Shown: positions 26,174 to 33,489 of the stretch, one piece after another | Layout of the letters: the number at the start of each line of letters is the position of its first letter | Position numbering within the stretch: the first letter of the stretch is position 1 | Source of the DNA: an uncultured Christensenella sp. | GTDB lineage: Bacteria; Bacillota; Clostridia; Christensenellales; Borkfalkiaceae | DNA length: 64,000 nucleotides | NCBI GenBank assembly: GCA_910587015.1 | Contig: CAJUME010000008.1 | Location: 62,001 to 126,000, forward strand | Direction of reading: 5' to 3' | Notes under the pieces: generated by a model | What the model saw: only the letters and a program-made list of their open reading frames with translations | What the model was told of the DNA's origin: nothing | The model's database searches: none | Position numbers and translations under genes: made by a program

Positions 26174-27232
26174 TCATTTCCCGCACGGCTCCTTATCAAG
26201 CACAATGCAAAACTCCGTACCCTTTCCAAGCTCGCTTTGCACCGTAATCTGCCCGCCCGCCACGTCGATTATTTTTTTGACCAGCGCAAGCCCCAAGCCG
26301 TTGCCCTCCTGCGAGTGCGAGGTATCCCCCTGATAAAACTTCTCAAAAATATGCTCCCTCGTCTCGCGCGTCATGCCGCAGCCTGTGTCCGCCACCCTTA
26401 CAACCACGCGCCCGCCTTCGCGCTTTAAAGCTACGCATATTTTGCCCCCCTCGGGCGTAAATTTCACCGCGTTTGAAAGCAAATTATTCCACACCGTATC
26501 AAGGTGGGACGGCAACGACCGTATCCTCACGCCCTCCTCTATTTCGCATTCCAAAGCAATTCCCTTGTCCTCAATCAAATCGTTGAAGGCTATAACGGAC
26601 TGCGCCAGCGCTTCCGAAAGGTCAAACTCCTCAAATTCGGGCTCCAATTCGTTATTTTCAAGCTTGTTCAGCTGTAAAACGTTGCCTATCAATGCAGAAA
26701 TTCTCTTCGTCGCGGCGTAAAGCGTCTGCGCATACCTCACGCGCTCCGCCTCGTCCAAATCCGATTGTTGCAGATAATTCGCGCAGTTGCGTATGGCTAC
26801 AAGCGGCGTTTTAATCTCGTGCGACACGTTCGATATAAAATCGCTGTGCAAAACCTCCGTCTTTGAAAGCTGCGCCGCCATCTTATTCAGATTTTCCATT
26901 ATATAGTCGTATTCATTATAGCTTTTTAAGGAATGCTCTATCTCCAGCCTGACGGAAAAATCCCCCTTCGCCACCTTCTCGGTCGCGTCAAGAATGCGCA
27001 GTACGGGCTTTTCAACCATAAATTTACGGTGAACCCAGTTTGCCACGGTGGTTATTACGGAAAGCAGACAAATAGTCCCGAACATCGACCAGAAAACCAC
27101 GTCCCCGTTATCGCCGTACCCCTCCTCAACCGCGCGGTAAATCATCACCGCGGACATAACCGCAACGGCGTTTATCACAAAAAACAGAATTATGCTTACT
27201 ACCGAGTTTTTGTAAAGCTTTTTCTTTTTCAT
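26174..27232 (-). CDS. Sensor histidine kinase
   Basis: 352 aa. Two N-terminal helices (about 12-32 and 48-66), a HAMP-like linker (ATEKVAKGDFSVRL), HisKA box FISNVSHEIKTPLVAIRN with phospho-accepting His, then HATPase boxes N (DTVWNNLLSNAVKFTPEGG), G1 (VADTGCGM), F (FEKFYQG) and G2 (GNGLGLALV). The extracytoplasmic loop is only about 15 residues, so it may sense membrane state. Start overlaps the response regulator stop (ATGA). Confidence 0.92.
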   Translation of the reverse strand: MKKKKLYKNSVVSIILFFVINAVAVMSAVMIYRAVEEGYGDNGDVVFWSMFGTICLLSVITTVANWVHRKFMVEKPVLRILDATEKVAKGDFSVRLEIEHSLKSYNEYDYIMENLNKMAAQLSKTEVLHSDFISNVSHEIKTPLVAIRNCANYLQQSDLDEAERVRYAQTLYAATKRISALIGNVLQLNKLENNELEPEFEEFDLSEALAQSVIAFNDLIEDKGIALECEIEEGVRIRSLPSHLDTVWNNLLSNAVKFTPEGGKICVALKREGGRVVVRVADTGCGMTRETREHIFEKFYQGDTSHSQEGNGLGLALVKKIIDVAGGQITVQSELGKGTEFCIVLDKEPCGK

Positions 27233-27900
27233 TTTAGCACCGCCTTATAGCCAAGTCCGTGCACGGTCACTATGTCAAAGCCGTTGCACCCCGCAGTCTT
27301 TTCGCGCAGTCTTACGATATACACGTCCACCGTCCGGCTCGTTGCCGAGCTATCGTAATCCCAAAACTCGTCCATCAGCTGAGAGCGAGTAAAAATACGC
27401 TTGGGAAAGGACAACAGCTTGAACAGAATATCGAACTCCCTCACCGTCAGCGCAATCTCCTCGCCCCCGCACACGGCGGTACGCTCGTCCTTGTTCATCC
27501 GCAAATTTCCCGCCACAAGCTCGCGGCTGCGCTCTATGTTCGCCCGCCTCAGCAGCGCGCCCACCCTCAGCAACAGCAAATCGCAGTCAAACGGCTTCAC
27601 AACGTAATCGTCTATGCCAAGCCTGTACCCAAGCTGCTTGCTGGGCTTGTCGTCCAGCGCCGTCATAAACAGTATGGGTATCTGCTTGTCATAATTCCTC
27701 ACCCGCCGCGCCAGCTCGAAGCCGTCCATCTCGGGCATCATCACGTCCGTAATAATCATATCGAACGTCCCGCTCTCCACAGCCTCCAACGCCTGCGCGC
27801 CGTTAAATTTACCGCACGCCTCGTACCCGCCCAGACAAAGCGCGTTGCACACAATCGAATTAATCGCCTTATCATCGTCCGCAACAAGAATTTTAACCAT
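27229..27900 (-). CDS. OmpR-family response regulator
   Basis: 223 aa from ATG 27900, preceded by GAGGG. Receiver domain with KILVADDD, phospho-acceptor D in MIITDVMMPEMDGFELA, and KPF near residue 102. The C-terminal winged helix has ELVAGNLRMNKDERTA, LTVREFDILFKLLSF and TVDVYIVRLREK. Partner of the kinase downstream, with which it is translationally coupled; targets not visible. Confidence 0.93.
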   Translation of the reverse strand: MVKILVADDDKAINSIVCNALCLGGYEACGKFNGAQALEAVESGTFDMIITDVMMPEMDGFELARRVRNYDKQIPILFMTALDDKPSKQLGYRLGIDDYVVKPFDCDLLLLRVGALLRRANIERSRELVAGNLRMNKDERTAVCGGEEIALTVREFDILFKLLSFPKRIFTRSQLMDEFWDYDSSATSRTVDVYIVRLREKTAGCNGFDIVTVHGLGYKAVLK

Positions 27901-28021
27901 AACACTGCCCTCAACAGCCCAAAATAATATATTTCGGCACAATATTAACATACAATTGTTAAAAATTTGTTACAGAACGGTAAAAACTCCCCGCACACAA
28001 GCCAACCGCATACAAGCCAAC

Positions 28022-28046
28022 AAAAAAAGGGGGGTCACCCCCCTTT
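28022..28046 (-). terminator. Terminator of marR-degV operon
   Basis: AAAGGGGGG pairs with CCCCCCTTT around TGA, followed on the minus strand by TTTTG. Confidence 0.85.
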
Positions 28047-28064
28047 ATAACTGTTCCGCAATAT

Positions 28065-28913
28065 TCACTCCGCAAAAAACGCAACGGCAATTCCCCCCGG
28101 CCCTATATGCGTGCCGATTGTGCTTCCTATCATATGCACGGGTATGCAGTCGGTCTTGCCCTTCCACAGTCTTTCGCTGTCCGCAATATACTTTTCCAAA
28201 AACGCCTCGGACAGTCCGGAATACGCCAGCGAATACGGCATGGAAAAATCTATCCCCCCGCAGCTCTGCACAAGCTGGTTCAACAGGTTATTGCCCTTTT
28301 TCGAGCCCATAGCCTTCCCCACAAGCTTAACCTCGCCCTTCACAACCGAAACAACGGGCTTAATGGACAGCACCTCGCCCGCAATCGCCGTCACAGACGA
28401 AATTCTCCCCCCCTTTCTAAGGTATTTAAGGGTATCAAGAACGGCCAACAGCTGAATTTTCTTCTTCTTTTCGTCAAGCATTCCCGCAATTTCGCACGCG
28501 GTCAGCTTATTTTCTTTTACCAGCCTCAGCGCATACTCAAACAATATCCTCTCGCCAATGCACGCGTTAAGGCTGTCCACAACAAACACCTTGCCCGCAA
28601 ATTTTTTCGCCGCCTTCTGCGCACAGCCGAACGTCCCCGACAGCTTGGAAGAAATAGTAACCGCCACCACGTCGCTTCCGTCCGCCGTCAGCTTTTTAAA
28701 CGCCTCCTCGAAGCGGAACTCGTTTATCTGGCTTGTCTGCGGCAGCTCACTGCTTTCAATCAGCTTTTCGAAGAATTTCCCGTGCGACAGATTAACCCCG
28801 TCCAAAAATTCCTCCTTGCCGAACCGTATCTGCATGGGCACAAGCTCCACGCCCAGCTCGTCCGCCTCCATCTGCTCTATGTCCGATGCCGAGTCAATAA
28901 GTAATTTAATCAT
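28065..28913 (-). CDS. DegV-family fatty-acid-binding protein
   Basis: 282 aa from ATG 28913 with AAGGA at good spacing; an in-frame TTG two codons upstream is less likely. DegV blocks: LIDSASDIEQMEADELGVEL, the TSQIN motif (TS-P), VAVTISSKLSGTFG, and C-terminal HMIGSTIGTHIGPGGIAVAFF. These proteins bind fatty acids and are part of fatty-acid uptake/phosphorylation in Firmicutes. Overlaps the MarR gene by 8 bp, so the regulator may respond to lipid or a related hydrophobic compound. Confidence 0.92.
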   Translation of the reverse strand: MIKLLIDSASDIEQMEADELGVELVPMQIRFGKEEFLDGVNLSHGKFFEKLIESSELPQTSQINEFRFEEAFKKLTADGSDVVAVTISSKLSGTFGCAQKAAKKFAGKVFVVDSLNACIGERILFEYALRLVKENKLTACEIAGMLDEKKKKIQLLAVLDTLKYLRKGGRISSVTAIAGEVLSIKPVVSVVKGEVKLVGKAMGSKKGNNLLNQLVQSCGGIDFSMPYSLAYSGLSEAFLEKYIADSERLWKGKTDCIPVHMIGSTIGTHIGPGGIAVAFFAE

Positions 28914-29364
28914 TTTCAATATCCTTTTTCAATAATTTTTCATAATAATTCTGCATGTTGTCGGCAATTTTATTAAGCGAAATATAAAAAGCCAGCCTTT
29001 CCTCTTCCGTAAAATCCAGACAGCACTCCGCCTCCGCCGCGGCAGTCTCTCTGTCGATAAATCCGGCAAGCCTTCTGCCCTCCGCCGTCAGCCTCACAAC
29101 CGAATTTCTCACGTTCGCGCCGTACTCCGCAAACCCCTTTTCCTTCAACAGCCCCAGCGCGCGCGAAATCGCCGCCTTGTCCTCTAAGGTATGCTTTACA
29201 AGCTCGCTCGCAGTCAGCCCGCCGCTGCTGCAATTCAAAAAATACACGCACAAAACGTGCACGGCCTTCAGACCGTATTCCCGTATCTCAAACGCCTTTA
29301 TCTTTTGTATCAGCTTGTTTATTTTCAGTACAGAAACGGTAAACCTCTCAAAAACTCTTTCCAA
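28906..29364 (-). CDS. MarR-family transcriptional regulator
   Basis: 152 aa from a TTG at 29364 behind GGGAGGGGAGC; a TTG at 29400 would add 12 residues but would place the start inside an operator. Winged helix with LTASELVKHTLEDKAAISRA (recognition part) and the wing NVRNSVVRLTAEGRRL, flanked by helices for dimerisation. Two identical 14-bp palindromes bracket its promoter, so autorepression is likely. Co-transcribed with degV. Confidence 0.88.
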   Translation of the reverse strand: MERVFERFTVSVLKINKLIQKIKAFEIREYGLKAVHVLCVYFLNCSSGGLTASELVKHTLEDKAAISRALGLLKEKGFAEYGANVRNSVVRLTAEGRRLAGFIDRETAAAEAECCLDFTEEERLAFYISLNKIADNMQNYYEKLLKKDIEND

Positions 29365-29387
29365 AGCTCCCCTCCCGCATGCAGTTA

Positions 29388-29401
29388 GTTGATTAATCAA
29401 C
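29388..29401. promoter_or_regulatory. MarR operator, downstream copy
   Basis: Perfect palindrome GTTGATTAATCAAC beginning 7 bp after the -10 box, over the expected transcription start. Confidence 0.75.
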
Positions 29402-29408
29402 CAATAAC

Positions 29409-29437
29409 ATAATATACCCCGCCGCCCCGCTTGTCAA
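29409..29437 (-). promoter_or_regulatory. Promoter of marR-degV
   Basis: Minus strand TTGACA (29437-29432), 17-nt spacer, TATTAT (29414-29409), bracketed by two identical palindromes. Confidence 0.75.
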
Positions 29438-29445
29438 CCGTTTTA

Positions 29446-29459
29446 GTTGATTAATCAAC
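29446..29459. promoter_or_regulatory. MarR operator, upstream copy
   Basis: Second GTTGATTAATCAAC, 8 bp upstream of the -35 box; centres of the two copies are 58 bp apart. Confidence 0.75.
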
Positions 29460-29545
29460 CAAAACTCAGATTTTTTTACCCGCTCTTCAACACAACTGCA
29501 AATAACTTACAAATAATGAAATTTATTGTCATTTCACCCCTTTCA

Positions 29546-29574
29546 TTGACTATTATATAATAAGGTGATATAAT
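29546..29574 (+). promoter_or_regulatory. Promoter of pectate lyase gene
   Basis: TTGACT, 17-nt spacer, TATAAT; gives a leader of about 120 nt before the ATG. Confidence 0.75.
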
Positions 29575-29598
29575 TAAGATAATTTCAGTTAAAGCATT

Positions 29599-29640
29599 CT
29601 TACAGCGGACGTCCGCTGTAAGCGTTACAGGAGGTAACGC
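29599..29640 (+). promoter_or_regulatory. Palindrome and hairpin in pectate lyase leader
   Basis: A perfect 24-bp palindrome (29599-29622, half CTTACAGCGGAC) is followed directly by GCGTTAC/GTAACGC (29622-29640) whose loop holds AGGAG, then TTATCG and seven T. It could be an operator plus a conditional terminator or attenuator. Confidence 0.5.
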
Positions 29641-29702
29641 TTATCGTTTTTTTATTTCGGATTTGATTTGTAGGGCTCTTTGCCCGAATATAAGGAGGAA
29701 AA

Positions 29703-32700
29703 ATGACAAAATCAGCAAAAACCAAAAGGCTTTCCGCGGCAATCGCCGCAATGGCCTTGGGCGCGGTATTCGCCGTATCCGCGGGCGGGTGCGCACATAC
29801 GCACACGTTCTCAAACGAATGGCAAACCGACCAAACCCACCACTGGCACGCGGCAACCTGCGGGCACAGCGGTGAAATTTCGGGCAAGGCACAGCATGCC
29901 TTCGGTGATACGGACGTCTGCGGCGTATGCCGTTACGACAGAAGCACGGGCACAACAACCCCGCCACCCCCCACTGACCCAACAGACCCCACAAACCCGC
30001 CCGATGTAACCGACCCCACCGACCCGTCCGACCCCACAACCAAAAAATACACGGTCGCATTCGATAGCAACGGCGGCACGGCAATCGCCTCGCAGTCGGT
30101 CGAGGACGGCAAAACGGCGTTCGCGCCCGCCGCACCCAAAAGGGCGGGACATCAGTTCGCGGGCTGGTACCTAAACAATGCCGTTTTCAGCTTCAATACC
30201 CCCGTCACCCAAAATATAACGCTTGTTGCAAAATGGGAAAAGCTTGACGCAAAAATCAAGGACTACGGCGGCTATGACGAAAGCCTTTACATAGAATGGT
30301 CCGACGGCGACCCCTCGCAGTCGCAGGTGCAGTACAAGCCGCACGGCGCAAGCGCATGGACCTCGGCAGACGCCGAGCTTATCCGTCCCAAATCGGGCGA
30401 AAGCAACGTAGCCCGCGCAGACGTTCTCGGCCTTACCCAAGGCAATTACGATATCAAAGTCACCGCCTCTGACAAAAGCGAGCTTTCAATAGAAAATATC
30501 GCCGTCACCGCCTACGACCGTTCGGGCTATGCGCACTTCAACCATACCGAGGGTGTGGGCGCATACTACGACGACGGTACCGTAAAGGACAATGCTCTCG
30601 TTATCTACGTCACGGACGAAAATAAAAACACCGTTGACTACGGCTATGTCAACGGTCAAAGGGTAGACTTAACCCCCTACCTCTATCAGGGCAACACGGG
30701 CATCGGCTGGATACTCAACAACCGCGCATACAGCGCACAGATAGACAGCTTCGGCATAACCAGGCTGTGCAACACCTACGGCGCAGTCGCGGTACGTTTT
30801 ATCGGCACGGTCAATGCCGAAAAGGGCACCTCCAAGGAAGACGCTCAATATTCCTTAATCAACGGGCTTACCGGCCACAACTCAACTGAAAACGGCGGCT
30901 CCGAAGGCGACAACGGCAGAATGGCTCGCATGATAAGCGCCAAAAACCTCACCTTAGAGGGCGTTGGCGAGGACGCAACCATCTACGGCTGGGGCTTCCA
31001 CCTCGTCAACAACGATGAAAATTACAAAACCACGGGCGCGGGCTCCAATTTCGAGGTAAGAAATCTCACCTTCGACCACTATCCCGAGGACGCAATCGGC
31101 ATGGAGGGCAACGTGCAGTCGCCGTTAAGCTCCTACACCAAGGCTCCCGTTCAGCGTTGCTGGGTGCACAATAACACCTTCCTCCCCGGCTATTGCGGCG
31201 ACCCCGCAGACAGCGACAAGGCGGAAGGCGACGGCAGCTGCGACTTCAAGCGCGGCGAGTATTTCACCCTCTCCTACAACTATTTTACAGACTGCCACAA
31301 AACCAACCTCATAGGCGCGTCCACAAGCAACCTGCAATACAACGTCACAATGCACCACAATTGGTGGAACAACTGCGGCTCGCGCGTGCCCTATGTCCGC
31401 AACTCCAACGTACATTTTTACAATAATTACGTCACCACCGCGGACGATGGCTCCAACGACTACGTCCACGATGCAGACGGCACCTCGTTCATATTCAGCG
31501 AAAGCAATTATTACTTCAACTGCAAGCAGATAACAAGGGGCGGAATTGTCAAATCGTGGTCAAACACCCTCTACGGCTGTTGGGGCAACAGCGGCACCTT
31601 CAAGGCAACCGAAACCCGCAACGAGGCGGTTTCCAACAGCTGCAAATACCGCGACGGCAAGGATTTATCGCACTTCGAATGCGACCCGACAATGTTCTAC
31701 TACAACACGCAAACGGGCGAAAGCGACTGTCTGCTTGACGATTCCATAACCGCAAGACTAAGGGTCATGCAGTTTGCGGGCGTTGCGGGCTGGTACGAAA
31801 ACAACCCCAAAAAGCAATCCTCCATGCCCTTCAAGGCAAACCCGATAAGGAATATCCCCGCAACCGCAGTCCCCGTACCCGACAGCGGCGAGCTGGCGAT
31901 AAAAATGCCGGAGGACAAAAACGGCGGAACGGTCAGCGGAGTGCTTTTCGCCAACCTCACGGGCATACCCGTCAAGGGCGTTTCTGTCAAGGGCAAGGGA
32001 CAGATAATCTCCTTCACGCTGTCAGCCGAGGCAGAGGTATCCTTCAATGCAGAGGCTGGCAGTCCCGACTACCTTGCAGAGATAATAGACGCAAACGGCG
32101 CAGTCCACGCAAGCAAGGTCAGCACGGCCTCCGTAGTACTCCCCGCGGGCACGTACGCCATATCCTCGGGCACGGGCACCCGCACGGGCTCCAACGCCAA
32201 GGAGGTAACAATCTCCGCCCTCGCGTTCAGGTCTACGTCCGCGTCCGCGCAAGCCAAGATAGATAATCTCAATGCGGCGATAGACGCCCTTCCCTCAACA
32301 ATAACGGCGGAAAGCGGCGCGCTTATAAACGCGGCAAAGACGGCTTTATCCGCGCTGAACGCAACCGAGCTTGAAAATTATAAAACGCAATACGCCGACC
32401 GCTGGACAAAATACCAAAGCGCGCTTACAGCATATTCTTTGGCACAGATTGCCGATGCAGAGGCAAAAATAGACGCAATAGGCGAAGTCGGCGAAAATTC
32501 CTACCCCGCAATTACCGCGGCGCGCTCCGCCTACGACGCGCTCACGGCAGAGCAAAAGCAAAGCGTGCAGAATTATAACAAGCTTACCGCGGCGGAAGCG
32601 GCATGGGCTAATATCGCAGTCACCGCTGTAACAAACGCAATCGCCGCGCTTACGGACGTTTCGGGCTGGACTGCGGAAAACGGCAAGCAAGCCGTAACCG

Positions 32701-33389
32701 GACAAATTTCGGCATATCAGTCGGTCAAAAACGCATACGATGCGCTTACCGCAACACAGCAAAGCTCGGTTACCAACCGCGACAAGCTTGCAAACGGACT
32801 TGCAAAGCTCGATACAATTCTTGCCGAGATAGAAAACGCCGAAAAGGAAGCCGCAGCCCTTGCGGAGTTCGAGGCTGCCTTAAACGGCGTAGCAGACGCA
32901 ACCGTCTTAACCAAGGCAGAATGCAAGGCAATTATCGATTTGTATGCAAAGCTCTCCCCCGCAAAGCAGGCGGAATATGCGGAAAACGCAACCTATAAGG
33001 CGGTGCTTGAAAAGTATACAGAATACGCAAGCCAATCGGTAGTCGCAATATTCACAAGCGACAACCCCGCCCTTGCAACTGACGCGGGCTTTACCGTCAG
33101 CGGCAAATACAACAGCAAGGCAAGCTTCGAATACAACAAAACAACATATAACGGCCCGTTAAAGCTCGAATCCTCCACAACGGTCGGCTTCACAAACGCA
33201 ATAGCCAATAAAATAACAATAAAAATCGGCACTGCGGGCGGACAAATCAAGCTTGACGGCGCCGTTTACAAGGACGATGATAACGATGGACTTATCGTAA
33301 TCGACAGCCTTGCGGCGGGCGCCCATACAATCACCAAGGCCAGCGGCGACCCCAACCTCTGCTATATAGAGTTAGAACCCGCCGCCTGA
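29703..33389 (+). CDS. Pectate lyase (PL1-like) lipoprotein, multidomain
   Basis: 1228 aa; ATG preceded by AGGAGG. Lipobox SAGGC, His/Cys-rich segment (HTHTFSNEW, HHWHAATCGH, CGVCRYD), a Thr/Pro/Asp hinge, then a Flg_new repeat (GHQFAGWYLNN). The right-handed helix region (about 260-700) carries lyase hallmarks: NLTFDHYPEDAIGMEG, CDFKRGEYFTLSYNYFTDCHK, MHHNWWNNCGSRVPYVRNS and VHFYNNYV. After it come a small beta domain, a coiled/FIVAR-like helical part with repeated ALTAEQKQSV/ALTATQQSSV units (about 860-1110), and a final beta domain. It would cleave de-esterified pectin at the cell surface by beta-elimination. Faces the pectin methylesterase gene across a shared terminator. Confidence 0.88.
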   Translation: MTKSAKTKRLSAAIAAMALGAVFAVSAGGCAHTHTFSNEWQTDQTHHWHAATCGHSGEISGKAQHAFGDTDVCGVCRYDRSTGTTTPPPPTDPTDPTNPPDVTDPTDPSDPTTKKYTVAFDSNGGTAIASQSVEDGKTAFAPAAPKRAGHQFAGWYLNNAVFSFNTPVTQNITLVAKWEKLDAKIKDYGGYDESLYIEWSDGDPSQSQVQYKPHGASAWTSADAELIRPKSGESNVARADVLGLTQGNYDIKVTASDKSELSIENIAVTAYDRSGYAHFNHTEGVGAYYDDGTVKDNALVIYVTDENKNTVDYGYVNGQRVDLTPYLYQGNTGIGWILNNRAYSAQIDSFGITRLCNTYGAVAVRFIGTVNAEKGTSKEDAQYSLINGLTGHNSTENGGSEGDNGRMARMISAKNLTLEGVGEDATIYGWGFHLVNNDENYKTTGAGSNFEVRNLTFDHYPEDAIGMEGNVQSPLSSYTKAPVQRCWVHNNTFLPGYCGDPADSDKAEGDGSCDFKRGEYFTLSYNYFTDCHKTNLIGASTSNLQYNVTMHHNWWNNCGSRVPYVRNSNVHFYNNYVTTADDGSNDYVHDADGTSFIFSESNYYFNCKQITRGGIVKSWSNTLYGCWGNSGTFKATETRNEAVSNSCKYRDGKDLSHFECDPTMFYYNTQTGESDCLLDDSITARLRVMQFAGVAGWYENNPKKQSSMPFKANPIRNIPATAVPVPDSGELAIKMPEDKNGGTVSGVLFANLTGIPVKGVSVKGKGQIISFTLSAEAEVSFNAEAGSPDYLAEIIDANGAVHASKVSTASVVLPAGTYAISSGTGTRTGSNAKEVTISALAFRSTSASAQAKIDNLNAAIDALPSTITAESGALINAAKTALSALNATELENYKTQYADRWTKYQSALTAYSLAQIADAEAKIDAIGEVGENSYPAITAARSAYDALTAEQKQSVQNYNKLTAAEAAWANIAVTAVTNAIAALTDVSGWTAENGKQAVTGQISAYQSVKNAYDALTATQQSSVTNRDKLANGLAKLDTILAEIENAEKEAAALAEFEAALNGVADATVLTKAECKAIIDLYAKLSPAKQAEYAENATYKAVLEKYTEYASQSVVAIFTSDNPALATDAGFTVSGKYNSKASFEYNKTTYNGPLKLESSTTVGFTNAIANKITIKIGTAGGQIKLDGAVYKDDDNDGLIVIDSLAAGAHTITKASGDPNLCYIELEPAA

Positions 33390-33437
33390 CCCGCACCCCG
33401 AAGCAACACAGCAACAAACCAAAAACACAACGCAAAA

Positions 33438-33475
33438 TACCCGCCGTGCGCCCAAGCGCACGGCGGGTACTATTT
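33438..33475. terminator. Bidirectional terminator between pectate lyase and pectinesterase
   Basis: TACCCGCCGTGCGC pairs with GCGCACGGCGGGTA around CCAA; A/T-rich on both sides. Confidence 0.85.
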
Positions 33476-33489
33476 TACTTCAATTCATT

